DNA from: an uncultured Lachnospiraceae bacterium
GTDB lineage: Bacteria; Bacillota; Clostridia; Lachnospirales; Lachnospiraceae
Direction: 5' to 3'
DNA length: 13,044 nt
NCBI GenBank assembly: GCA_910577655.1
Contig: CAJTOW010000084.1
Coordinates: forward strand, 253 to 13,296
In this document: in pieces, positions 1 through 6,911 of the stretch
Position numbering within the stretch: position 1 is the stretch's first letter
How the letters are laid out: the number at the start of each line of letters is the position of its first letter
Position numbers and translations under genes: made by a program
The notes under the pieces: model-generated
The model's database searches: none
Told to the model about the DNA's origin: nothing
Seen by the model: only the letters and a program-made list of their open reading frames with translations

Positions 1-1407
1 CAGAAGGAGTTTACCCAGTATTTCCCGAAGCCGGGCTGGGTGGAGCATGACGCGGAGGAGATCTGGTCTACACAGCTTGAGGTGGCCCAGCAGGCCATGG
101 CCAATCTGAACGCTACTGCCGCTGACATCGCGGCCATCGGTATCACCAACCAGCGTGAGACAGCCATCGTATGGGATAAGAATACCGGAGCGCCTGTTCA
201 CCATGCCATCGTATGGCAGTGCCGCAGAACCTCAGAGTACTGTGATTCCTTAAAGGCCAAAGGGCTGACCGATACATACCGTGAGAAGACCGGTCTGGTC
301 ATTGACGCTTATTTCTCCGGCACCAAGATCAAATGGATCCTGGACAATGTAGAGGGTGCCAGGGAACGTGCCGAGAAGGGAGAGCTGCTCTTTGGTACTG
401 TAGAGACCTGGCTGATCTGGAAACTGACCAAGGGCAGAGTCCATGTGACGGATTATTCCAATGCGTCCCGCACCATGCTGTTCAATATCCAGACACTCCA
501 GTGGGATGATGAGATCCTGGCAGAGCTTGGGATTCCCAAATCCATGCTGCCGGAGGCAAAGCCCTCCAGCTGTGTATACGGTGATGCAGATCCCCAGTTC
601 TTCGGCGGCCCGATCCCCATCGGAGGGGCAGCAGGAGACCAGCAGGCTGCATTGTTCGGCCAGACCTGCTTTAAGGCGGGCGAAGCGAAGAATACCTATG
701 GAACCGGATGCTTCCTGCTGATGAATACCGGCGAGAAGCCTGTCTTTTCCAAGAACGGTCTGGTGACCACCATCGCCTGGGGACTGGACGGCAAAGTCAA
801 CTACGCCCTGGAAGGCTCCATCTTCGTGGCAGGCGCTGCCGTACAGTGGCTCCGGGACGAGATGCGCCTCATAGATTCCTCACCGGATTCCGAGTATATG
901 GCACAGAAGGTGAAGGATACCAACGGCTGCTATGTGGTTCCGGCATTTACGGGACTGGGCGCTCCCCACTGGGACCAGTACGCCAGAGGCACCATTGTGG
1001 GAATCACCCGCGGCGTCAACAAATACCACATTATCCGGGCAACCCTGGAGTCCCTGTGTTATCAGGTGAATGATGTGCTGCAGGCCATGAAAGCCGATTC
1101 CGGCATTGATCTGGCTGCCCTGAAGGTGGACGGCGGCGCAAGCGCCAACAACTTCCTGATGCAGACCCAGGCAGATATCAGCGATGCTCCGGTTAACCGC
1201 CCCAGATGCGTGGAGACTACCGCCATGGGAGCTGCCTATCTGGCAGGTCTGGCTGTAGGCTACTGGGCCAGCAAGGACGACGTTATCAAGAACTGGGAGA
1301 TCGACCGGGTATTTGAACCGGTCATCACCGCGCAGGAGCGTGAAACAAAGGTCAAGGGCTGGAATAAGGCTGTGAAATGTTCTTACGGATGGGCTAAGGA
1401 AGACTAA
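1..1407 (+). CDS. glpK: Glycerol kinase, 5'-truncated by the window edge
   Basis: ATP-dependent cytoplasmic kinase converting glycerol to glycerol 3-phosphate (FGGY family). The frame is open from base 1, so the visible 468 codons lack about 32 N-terminal residues, including the DQGTT phosphate loop; the first ATG at base 40 is internal. Visible family motifs include PKPGWVEHD, GITNQRET, WQCRRT, GDQQAALFGQ, NTYGTGCF and the C-terminal DGGASANNFLMQ. The sequence aligns along its length with E. coli GlpK as I know it, so the assignment is secure. At visible codon 199 (bases 595-597, about residue 231 of the full protein) the sequence is DPQFFG. Low-GC Gram-positive GlpK proteins carry at this place a histidine that HPr phosphorylates; here it is glutamine. 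glpF follows after 73 bases containing a hairpin, which suggests co-transcription. The promoter lies outside the window. Confidence 0.97.
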   Translation, partial: QKEFTQYFPKPGWVEHDAEEIWSTQLEVAQQAMANLNATAADIAAIGITNQRETAIVWDKNTGAPVHHAIVWQCRRTSEYCDSLKAKGLTDTYREKTGLVIDAYFSGTKIKWILDNVEGARERAEKGELLFGTVETWLIWKLTKGRVHVTDYSNASRTMLFNIQTLQWDDEILAELGIPKSMLPEAKPSSCVYGDADPQFFGGPIPIGGAAGDQQAALFGQTCFKAGEAKNTYGTGCFLLMNTGEKPVFSKNGLVTTIAWGLDGKVNYALEGSIFVAGAAVQWLRDEMRLIDSSPDSEYMAQKVKDTNGCYVVPAFTGLGAPHWDQYARGTIVGITRGVNKYHIIRATLESLCYQVNDVLQAMKADSGIDLAALKVDGGASANNFLMQTQADISDAPVNRPRCVETTAMGAAYLAGLAVGYWASKDDVIKNWEIDRVFEPVITAQERETKVKGWNKAVKCSYGWAKED

Positions 1408-1410
1408 GCG

Positions 1411-1442
1411 ATACATCTGCAGTCGGGGGGGCTGGGATGTAT
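1411..1442 (+). promoter_or_regulatory. Intercistronic hairpin between glpK and glpF
   Basis: ATACATC (1411-1417) pairs perfectly with GATGTAT (1436-1442), and an inner CAG/CTG closes a G-rich loop. No T-run follows, so it is not a typical terminator. Its likely role is to protect or punctuate the mRNA between glpK and glpF; this is inference. Confidence 0.45.
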
Positions 1443-1480
1443 GGCAGGACGTATAAATAAACATTAAAGGGGGTACCAAT

Positions 1481-2194
1481 ATGTTACCATATATCGCGGA
1501 ATTTTTAGGAACCATGATGCTGATCATATTAGGTGACGGTGTTGTAGCAAACGTAACTCTCAACAAATCTGGCATGAAGGGCGCAGGCTCCATCCAGATC
1601 ACCTTTGCCTGGGGCCTTGCGGTCATGGTCCCGGCATTCATCTTCGGCGCCGCGTCCGGGGCCCATTTCAATCCGGCCCTGACTATTGCCCTGGCCATTG
1701 ACGGAAGTCTGGCCTGGGGGCTGGTTCCCGGATATCTGATCACCCAGTTTGCCGGTGCATTCGTAGGAGCCTGCATCGTCTATCTCCTGTTTAAGGATCA
1801 GTTTGACGCTACAGAGGCCGCAGGCACCAAGCTGGGCGTATTCTCTACAGGCCCGTCTGTTCCCAATATGCCTCTGAACATTTTAAGCGAAGCAGTGGGA
1901 ACCTTCATCCTGGTATTCGCCATCAAGGGGATCGGCCAGGTGGCTGGCTGTGCACCGGGAGTTGAGAAATTCTTCGTGTTCGGAATCATTGTTTCCATCG
2001 GTATGTCCCTGGGTGGTCTGACAGGCTACGCCCTGAATCCGGCCCGTGACCTTGGGCCCCGTCTGGCCCATGCAGTGCTTCCCATCAAGGGCAAGGGCGA
2101 TTCCAACTGGGGCTACGCGCCGGTGGTGATCGCAGGACCTGTCATCGGAGCTGTCGTGGCAGTGCTTCTGTATGCTGCGATTCCGTGGGCATAA
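1481..2194 (+). CDS. glpF: Glycerol uptake facilitator, MIP/aquaglyceroporin family
   Basis: Integral membrane channel for passive glycerol entry, feeding the glycerol kinase just upstream. The 237-residue length is slightly short of, but normal for, bacterial GlpF. Both half-helix signatures are present: HFNPAL (NPA at residues 64-66) and LNPARDLGPRL (NPA at 186-188). The Asp after NPAR (residue 190) is typical of glycerol-conducting rather than water-selective members. W44 and R189 are candidate selectivity-filter residues by analogy with E. coli W48 and R206. The start ATG follows the ribosome binding site AAAGGGGG at a suitable distance. The hydrophobic segments are consistent with six membrane helices. 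Order and strand place it in the glp/dha polycistron. Confidence 0.95.
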   Translation: MLPYIAEFLGTMMLIILGDGVVANVTLNKSGMKGAGSIQITFAWGLAVMVPAFIFGAASGAHFNPALTIALAIDGSLAWGLVPGYLITQFAGAFVGACIVYLLFKDQFDATEAAGTKLGVFSTGPSVPNMPLNILSEAVGTFILVFAIKGIGQVAGCAPGVEKFFVFGIIVSIGMSLGGLTGYALNPARDLGPRLAHAVLPIKGKGDSNWGYAPVVIAGPVIGAVVAVLLYAAIPWA

Positions 2195-2242
2195 GGGAAC
2201 AATAGCGGTTCAGATATCCCCTGAACGGTTCTGGGGGAACAA
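2195..2242. repeat. Solo copy of a dispersed palindromic repeat, flanked by 8-bp direct repeats
   Basis: The 19-mer GTTCAGATATCCCCTGAAC (2208-2226) is a hairpin with a six-bp stem and seven-base loop. It is identical to bases 10157-10175 and closely related to the complement of the palindrome at 12549-12579. It is bracketed by direct GGGAACAA copies at 2195-2202 and 2235-2242, resembling a target duplication, though the ends do not carry the GTAAC termini seen at 12444. It lies just after the glpF stop codon. Confidence 0.6.
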
Positions 2243-2291
2243 CAAAAGAATCCGGTTATGACCAGCAGGATCATGGCATGACATGGAAGGG

Positions 2292-2340
2292 GAGCAGGGC
2301 AGGATGGCGCGGCACATGGCTCCATGTGCTCTGCTCTTTT
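2292..2340 (+). terminator. Possible rho-independent terminator or attenuator after glpF
   Basis: GCACATGG (2312-2319) pairs with CCATGTGC (2322-2329). An outer GAGCAG (2292-2297) can pair with CTGCTC (2331-2336), and TTTT follows at 2337-2340. The U-tract is short (TTTTATC) and the outer arm is separated by a bulge, so it may be partial, letting some transcription pass into the oxidoreductase genes about 20 bases downstream. Confidence 0.4.
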
Positions 2341-2359
2341 ATCAAGCAGGAAAGGAAAA

Positions 2360-3805
2360 ATGACAATGTATGATGTTATCATAATCGGGGCAGGTGTGGC
2401 AGGAAGCTCCTCAGCGCGGGAATTATCCCGGTATCAGGTCCGTGCATGCGTCCTGGAAAAGGACGAGGACGTATGCTGCGGTACCTCCAAGGCCAACAGC
2501 GCCATTGTCCACGCAGGCTACGACGCTGACGAAGGCTCCCTCATGGCAAAGCTGAATGTCCAGGGAAACCAGATGATGGAGGAGCTGTCCAAGGAACTGG
2601 ACTTTCCCTTCAAACGCTGCGGCTCTCTGGTGGTGTGCTTAAGCCAGGAGGATCTTCCCGGACTTCAGGCACTCCATAACCGGGGAGTGAAAAACGGCGT
2701 CAAAGATCTGCAGATCATCCTGGACAAGGAAAAGATCCACCAGCTGGAGCCCAATCTGACAGATGAGGTAGCAGGTGTCCTCTATGCGCCCACAGCCGGG
2801 ATTGTCTGTCCCTTCAATATGAATATAGCCATGGCGGAAAATGCCTGCACCAACGGGGTAGAATTCCGCTTCAACACAGAGGTTCAGAAGATCCAGAAGA
2901 TTGCGGGAGGCTGGCAGCTGACCACCAGCACCGGTACCTATGAGGCCCGCTGTGTAGTCAATGCTGCCGGTGTCTACGCGGACCGGTTCCACAACATGGT
3001 CAGCGACAAGAAGATCCACATCACCCCCAGACGGGGCGACTACTGTCTCCTGGACAAGAGCGCCGGCAGACATGTGGAGCATACTATCTTCGCGCTGCCT
3101 AATAAATATGGAAAGGGCGTCCTGGTGACTCCCACAGTCCACGGCAATCTGCTGGTAGGCCCTACGGCCATTGACATAGAAGACAAGGAATCCACCGCAA
3201 CCACACGGGAAGGCTTAGACGAGCTCATCAGCAAGGCAGGTATGAATGTGAAAAACCTTCCCATGCGCCAGGTTATCACCTCTTTTGCCGGCTTAAGAGC
3301 CCACGAGGACGGACACGAATTCATCATCGGGGAAGTGGAAGGCGCGGAAGGTTTCATCGACTGCGCCGGGATCGAGTCCCCAGGACTGACCAGTGCGCCG
3401 GCCATCGGAAAGATGGTCGCAGAGATCCTGAGGGAGAAGCTGGATCTGCAGCCTGACCCGGACTTCCAGGGAACCAGAAAGGGGATCCTGAATCCGGCCA
3501 CCCTGACCATGGAAGAGCGCAACGCCCTGATCCGGGAGAAACCGGCTTACGGCAACATCATCTGCCGCTGCGAGATGGTGACAGAGGGTGAGATCCTGGA
3601 TGCCATCCATCGTCCCCTGGGCGCAAGATCCTTAGACGGGGTGAAGCGCAGAACCCGCGCAGGTATGGGACGCTGCCAGGCAGGCTTTTGTTCTCCCCGG
3701 ACCATGGAGATCCTGGCCCGGGAGTTGGGCATGAGTATGTTTGACATTACCAAGTCCGGCGGTGCTTCCAGGCTGGTAGTGGGCACCAATAAGGACCAGA
3801 TATAG
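2360..3805 (+). CDS. GlpA-like FAD-dependent glycerol-3-phosphate dehydrogenase with C-terminal Fe-S domain
   Basis: Probably oxidises glycerol 3-phosphate to DHAP; the substrate is inferred from its place directly after glpK-glpF. The N-terminus YDVIIIGAGVAGSSSA is an FAD-binding Rossmann motif of the DAO family. The C-terminus has CRC (Cys402, Cys404) and CQAGFC (Cys439, Cys444), a CxC-x34-CxxxxC pattern matching the BFD-type [2Fe-2S] domain found in GlpA and related dehydrogenases. Length from this start is 481 residues. Two ATGs, at 2360 and 2366, are both served by GGAAAGGA upstream; the second gives MYDVIIIG and is equally plausible. An in-frame ATG at 2324 sits inside a hairpin and has no ribosome binding site. 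The next gene starts 12 bases after the stop, so the two are surely co-translated. Confidence 0.88.
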   Translation: MTMYDVIIIGAGVAGSSSARELSRYQVRACVLEKDEDVCCGTSKANSAIVHAGYDADEGSLMAKLNVQGNQMMEELSKELDFPFKRCGSLVVCLSQEDLPGLQALHNRGVKNGVKDLQIILDKEKIHQLEPNLTDEVAGVLYAPTAGIVCPFNMNIAMAENACTNGVEFRFNTEVQKIQKIAGGWQLTTSTGTYEARCVVNAAGVYADRFHNMVSDKKIHITPRRGDYCLLDKSAGRHVEHTIFALPNKYGKGVLVTPTVHGNLLVGPTAIDIEDKESTATTREGLDELISKAGMNVKNLPMRQVITSFAGLRAHEDGHEFIIGEVEGAEGFIDCAGIESPGLTSAPAIGKMVAEILREKLDLQPDPDFQGTRKGILNPATLTMEERNALIREKPAYGNIICRCEMVTEGEILDAIHRPLGARSLDGVKRRTRAGMGRCQAGFCSPRTMEILARELGMSMFDITKSGGASRLVVGTNKDQI

Positions 3806-3817
3806 AGGAGGACGCAG

Positions 3818-5083
3818 ATGAAGTCATATGATATTGTTATCATCGGTGGCGGACCTGCGGGTCTCGCTGCAGCAGTTTCAGCCAGGAAGGAGGGCATTGA
3901 GAGCATCCTGATCCTGGAACGGGACAAAGAGCTTGGAGGAATCTTAAACCAGTGTATCCACAATGGATTCGGCCTGCACACATTCAAGGAGGAGCTGACC
4001 CGGCCGGAGTACGCGGGGCGTTTTATTGACCAGGTCCTGGAGCTGGGAATCGAATATAAGCTCCATACCATGGTCATGGATATCCAGGCAGACAAGGTGG
4101 TGACCGCCATGAACCGGGAAGAGGGCATGTTCCAGATCCAGGCCGGGGCGGTGATTCTGGCCATGGGCTGCCGGGAGCGGTCCAGAGGAGCCTTGAACAT
4201 TCCAGGCTACCGTCCGGCCGGCATCTACTCCGCAGGCACTGCCCAGCGGCTGGTGAATATGGAGGGCTTTATGCCGGGCCGTGAGGTAGTGATCCTGGGA
4301 TCCGGTGATATCGGCCTGATCATGGCCAGACGGATGACCCTGGAAGGGGCCAGGGTGAAGGTAGTCGCCGAACTGATGCCTTACTCCGGCGGCCTCAAAC
4401 GGAATATTGTCCAGTGTCTGGATGACTACGGCATTCCCTTAAAGCTGAGCCATACCGTAGTGGAGGTAAAGGGCAAGGAGCGGCTGGAGGGCATCACCCT
4501 GGCCCAGGTGGATGAGAAAAACCGGCCTATCCCGGGCACGGAGGAAGAGTACAGCTGTGATACCCTGCTTCTGTCCGTAGGACTGATCCCGGAGAACGAG
4601 CTTTCCGGCGGCATGGGTGTGGATATGAATCCGGTCACCTCCGGCCCCAGGGTCAATGAGCGGATGGAGACCAGCATCGAAGGCGTCTTCGCCTGCGGCA
4701 ATGTGCTCCATGTCCACGATCTGGTGGACTTTGTGTCCGAGGAAGCGGCAGCAGCAGGAAGGAACGCAGCCCGCTACATCCGGAACGGCAAAGCAGAGAG
4801 CAAAGGCCATGTGGTCACCCTGAATCCTGTCCAGGGCGTCCGTTACACGGTTCCCTGCACCATAGACCCGGAGAAGATGGATGACACCCAGATCGTCCGT
4901 TTCCGGGTAGGCAATGTGTATAAAAAATGCACTATCGGGGTATATTTCGATGAGGAGCTGATCATCAGCCGGAAGCGTCCGGTGGTCGCCCCCGGCGAGA
5001 TGGAAGAGATCAAGCTAGAGAAAGCGAAGCTTTTGCAGTATCCTGACTTAAAGACCATTACCATTAAGATCGAGGAGGCATAA
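3818..5083 (+). CDS. FAD/NAD(P)-binding oxidoreductase, second subunit of the clostridial G3P oxidation module
   Basis: A 421-residue flavoprotein of the pyridine-nucleotide-disulfide oxidoreductase fold. An FAD-binding IIGGGPAGLAAA lies near residues 6-17, and a second Rossmann motif VVILGSGDIGLIMA near 155-170 would bind NAD(P). A late VFACGNVLHVHDLVD motif matches the second FAD contact. NQC (near residues 45-47) and MGCRERSRGA are recognisable family features, but there is no CxxxxC redox disulfide. The start is supported by AGAGGAGG just upstream. Together with the GlpA-like protein before it and the cysteine-rich DUF1667 protein three bases after it, it probably passes electrons from the flavin/Fe-S dehydrogenase to NAD(P), a counterpart of GlpB rather than a sequence homologue of it. 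The electron acceptor is inference. Confidence 0.82.
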   Translation: MKSYDIVIIGGGPAGLAAAVSARKEGIESILILERDKELGGILNQCIHNGFGLHTFKEELTRPEYAGRFIDQVLELGIEYKLHTMVMDIQADKVVTAMNREEGMFQIQAGAVILAMGCRERSRGALNIPGYRPAGIYSAGTAQRLVNMEGFMPGREVVILGSGDIGLIMARRMTLEGARVKVVAELMPYSGGLKRNIVQCLDDYGIPLKLSHTVVEVKGKERLEGITLAQVDEKNRPIPGTEEEYSCDTLLLSVGLIPENELSGGMGVDMNPVTSGPRVNERMETSIEGVFACGNVLHVHDLVDFVSEEAAAAGRNAARYIRNGKAESKGHVVTLNPVQGVRYTVPCTIDPEKMDDTQIVRFRVGNVYKKCTIGVYFDEELIISRKRPVVAPGEMEEIKLEKAKLLQYPDLKTITIKIEEA

Positions 5084-5086
5084 ACC

Positions 5087-5446
5087 ATGGAAAAGAGAGA
5101 ATTAATCTGTATTGGCTGTCCTATGGGGTGCCCTCTGACTGTGGAGCTGGAAGGCGGGGAAGTCATCAGTGTCACCGGCCACACCTGCAAACGGGGAGAT
5201 GTCTACGCGCGCAAGGAAGTCACCAATCCCACACGGATCGTTACCTCCACAGTGAAGGTACTGGAGGGAAAGGCAGATATGGTATCTGTAAAGACCCGGG
5301 AGGATATTCCAAAAGGGAAGATCTTTGACTGTGTCCGGGCTCTTAAGGACGTGACCGTGAAGGCTCCTGTCCATATCGGAGATGTGATCGTGCCGGATAT
5401 CGCAGGCACAGGTGTGGACATGGTAGCGACAAAACAGGTTCTGTAG
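5087..5446 (+). CDS. DUF1667 family small four-cysteine (probable Fe-S) protein
   Basis: A 119-residue cytoplasmic protein beginning three bases after the preceding oxidoreductase, with GAGGAGG over the upstream stop region as ribosome binding site. Its N-terminus carries C8-x2-C11-x3-C15-x18-C34, within CIGCPMGC and HTCKRG. This spacing resembles the [4Fe-4S] site at the N-terminus of molybdopterin oxidoreductases, so an iron-sulfur cluster is likely but unproven. A fifth cysteine lies in FDC further on. The domain of unknown function DUF1667 is known to follow this pair of FAD proteins in many clostridia and Thermotogae. By position it would be the electron-transfer subunit, a functional stand-in for GlpC. 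Confidence 0.85.
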   Translation: MEKRELICIGCPMGCPLTVELEGGEVISVTGHTCKRGDVYARKEVTNPTRIVTSTVKVLEGKADMVSVKTREDIPKGKIFDCVRALKDVTVKAPVHIGDVIVPDIAGTGVDMVATKQVL

Positions 5447-5476
5447 GGCAAAAGGGCCCTGCAGGACACCCTACAG
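5441..5476 (+). promoter_or_regulatory. Hairpin spanning the DUF1667 stop codon and preceding the next ribosome binding site
   Basis: CTGTAGGG (5441-5448) is the perfect complement of CCCTACAG (5469-5476). The loop holds two further palindromes, AGGGCCCT and CCTGCAGG. The left arm contains the TAG stop of the DUF1667 gene, and the right arm abuts the GAAAGGA ribosome binding site (5476-5482) of the small cysteine-repeat gene. Translation through the stop would open the hairpin, so it could couple or adjust expression of the two genes. Confidence 0.5.
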
Positions 5477-5490
5477 AAAGGACAAAGTGT

Positions 5491-5691
5491 ATGGGGAAGA
5501 AAACAGAACTGGGAATCACCAACATGAACGGTATGCGGGACGATGAGGACACTACCTGCGGCCTTAATGACATGAACTGTCTTGGGGAAGAGCAGGAGGA
5601 TGTCACCTGCAGTTTAAATGACATGAACTGTATGGAGGAAGAAGAGGATAAAACCTGCGGTCTCAATGATATGAACTGTCTGGGCGAATAG
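5491..5691 (+). CDS. Unknown 66-residue acidic cysteine-repeat peptide
   Basis: I do not recognise this protein. It has GAAAGGA nine bases upstream of ATG and lies in the glycerol operon between the DUF1667 gene and dhaK. It consists of three repeats of about 17 residues with core TC(G/S)LNDMNC, preceded by a degenerate cysteine-free copy, GITNMNGM (residues 8-15). Six cysteines, at 23/30, 40/47 and 56/63, form three C-x6-C pairs. The linkers are almost all Glu and Asp, so the protein is very acidic. The repeat codons differ mainly at synonymous sites (CTT/TTA/CTC for Leu, GAC/GAT for Asp, GGC/GGT for Gly), which argues for selection on the peptide. No signal peptide is visible. Possible roles are metal binding, redox carriage for the neighbouring oxidoreductases, or a modified-peptide precursor (each repeat contains C-x3-D), but no maturase is in the window. 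Confidence 0.7.
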   Translation: MGKKTELGITNMNGMRDDEDTTCGLNDMNCLGEEQEDVTCSLNDMNCMEEEEDKTCGLNDMNCLGE

Positions 5692-5722
5692 GAAAGCGGT
5701 GTGGTCTATGACGACCTGCTCC

Positions 5723-5794
5723 ATGGACAATCTGCCGGTAACCAGCCAGATCTGACCCATGGACGATATTCCGGGAACCAGCCCAGTCTGGTTC
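5723..5794. repeat. Two imperfect 36-bp tandem units in the dhaK leader
   Basis: Units 5723-5758 and 5759-5794 both begin ATGGAC(A/G)AT and share CCGG(T/G)AACCAGCC; about 26 of 36 positions match. The second unit contains the left arm and most of the right arm of the hairpin at 5771-5798. The block sits in the 130-base gap between the small peptide gene and dhaK and has no convincing coding content. Confidence 0.5.
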
Positions 5795-5798
5795 CCGG
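5771..5798 (+). promoter_or_regulatory. Perfect 11-bp hairpin directly before the dhaK ribosome binding site
   Basis: CCGGGAACCAG (5771-5781), loop CCCAGT, then CTGGTTCCCGG (5788-5798). The AGGAGGT ribosome binding site follows at about 5808. There is no T-run, so this is a stable intercistronic stem rather than a terminator. It may mark an mRNA processing point or shield the dhaKLM part of the transcript from 3' decay. Confidence 0.6.
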
Positions 5799-5821
5799 CA
5801 ACCAATCAGGAGGTATTTGGG

Positions 5822-6808
5822 ATGAAGAAATTTATAAATGACGTTGCACTGGTGGAAGACCAGATGATTCAGGGCATGGTAAAGGCCTACCCTGGTTATT
5901 TAAGAAAGCTGGACTGCGGCAATGTGGTGGTACGTGCCCACAAGAAGGAGGGCAGGGTTGCCCTGATCAGCGGAGGCGGGAGCGGCCATGAGCCTGCCCA
6001 CGGCGGTTTTGTAGGCAAAGGCATGCTGGATGCGGCAGTAGCCGGGGCTGTATTCACGTCTCCTACTCCGGACCAGATCCTGGAGGGAATCCGCGCCATT
6101 GCTACCGATGCCGGTGTGCTGATGGTAGTCAAGAACTATACCGGGGATGTGATGAATTTCGAAATGGCTGCAGAGATGGCGGAGATGGAAGGCATCCAGG
6201 TAAAGCATGTGGTCACCAATGATGACGTGGCGGTCAAGGACAGCCTTTATACCATAGGGCGCCGGGGCGTGGCCGGAACCGTTTTCGTACATAAAATCGC
6301 AGGCGCCAAAGCAGAGGCAGGTGCTTCCCTGGATGAAGTCCAGGCAGTAGCGCAGAAGGTTATTGACAATGTGCGCACCATGGGTGTGGCTCTTACTCCC
6401 TGCACGGTTCCGGCTGCAGGTAAGCCTGGATTTGAGCTGGCTGAGGATGAAATGGAGGTAGGAATCGGCATCCACGGAGAACCAGGAACCCATAAGGAAA
6501 AGGTTCGTCCGGCAGATGAGATTGTGGACCACCTTCTGGAGCAGATTCTGGCTGATATCGATTATACAGGCAGTGAAGTGGCGGTCATGATCAATGGATC
6601 CGGCGCGACGCCCCTTATGGAGCTGTTTATCCTGAACAACCGTGTGGCTGACGTACTGGCTGACAAGGGAATCCGGGTATACAGAACCTTTGTAGGGGAA
6701 TATATGACCTCCATTGAGATGCAGGGCTTTTCCTTGTCTTTGCTGCGTCTGGATGAGGAAATGAAGGAGCTTCTGGATGCACCGGCAGATACACCGGCGT
6801 GGAAATAA
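5822..6808 (+). CDS. dhaK: PTS-dependent dihydroxyacetone kinase, substrate-binding subunit DhaK
   Basis: Binds dihydroxyacetone covalently and accepts phosphate from DhaL-ADP, giving DHAP in the cytoplasm. At 328 residues it has normal DhaK length. GGGSGHEP (residues 51-58) supplies His56, NYTGDVMNF supplies Asp109, and GIGIHGEPG supplies His218; these are the same numbers as the catalytic general base, acid and DHA-binding histidine of E. coli DhaK. The start ATG at 5822 is preceded by AGGAGGT at an ideal distance. An in-frame ATG at 5759 falls within the leader hairpin and would add 21 unrelated residues. dhaL and dhaM follow, so this is the PEP:PTS type and not the ATP-dependent single-chain kinase. 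Confidence 0.96.
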   Translation: MKKFINDVALVEDQMIQGMVKAYPGYLRKLDCGNVVVRAHKKEGRVALISGGGSGHEPAHGGFVGKGMLDAAVAGAVFTSPTPDQILEGIRAIATDAGVLMVVKNYTGDVMNFEMAAEMAEMEGIQVKHVVTNDDVAVKDSLYTIGRRGVAGTVFVHKIAGAKAEAGASLDEVQAVAQKVIDNVRTMGVALTPCTVPAAGKPGFELAEDEMEVGIGIHGEPGTHKEKVRPADEIVDHLLEQILADIDYTGSEVAVMINGSGATPLMELFILNNRVADVLADKGIRVYRTFVGEYMTSIEMQGFSLSLLRLDEEMKELLDAPADTPAWK

Positions 6809-6832
6809 TGAAATTCTGACACATGATTTTGC

Positions 6833-6872
6833 AGCCATGGGCATGTTTTCCGTGATGGAAGGGTCCATGGCT
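6833..6872 (+). promoter_or_regulatory. Hairpin in the dhaK-dhaL gap
   Basis: AGCCATGG (6833-6840) pairs with CCATGGCT (6865-6872), with an inner TTCC/GGAA stem. The 103-base gap otherwise shows nothing but the dhaL ribosome binding site. Without a T-run it is not a terminator; it may adjust the relative amounts of DhaK and DhaL. Confidence 0.4.
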
Positions 6873-6911
6873 GGTATGGCTTTTATCAATCAAGAGAAGA
6901 GAGGATCAACC

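Noticed and set aside
1443..1480. Possible internal promoter before glpF (TATAAA-like)
   Set aside because: No usable -35 element at the right distance.
880..1776. 298-residue open frame on the minus strand across glpK and glpF
   Set aside because: It lies opposite two secure genes, spans their junction, has no ribosome binding site and no recognisable motifs.
5708..5755. 15-codon leader peptide (MTTCSMDNLPVTSQI) before dhaK
   Set aside because: No clear ribosome binding site, and no codon pattern suggesting attenuation; could be chance within the tandem repeat.
5759..5821. Upstream in-frame ATG extending dhaK by 21 residues
   Set aside because: It falls in the leader repeat, lacks a ribosome binding site, and the 5822 start aligns residue numbers exactly with E. 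coli DhaK.
5900..6889. 329-residue open frame on the minus strand opposite dhaK
   Set aside because: Antisense shadow; dhaK catalytic residues are all in place on the other strand.
6777..6911. N-terminal extension of dhaL through the dhaK-dhaL gap
   Set aside because: Open by chance; begins inside dhaK, forms a hairpin, and the 6912 start has a ribosome binding site and the family N-terminus.
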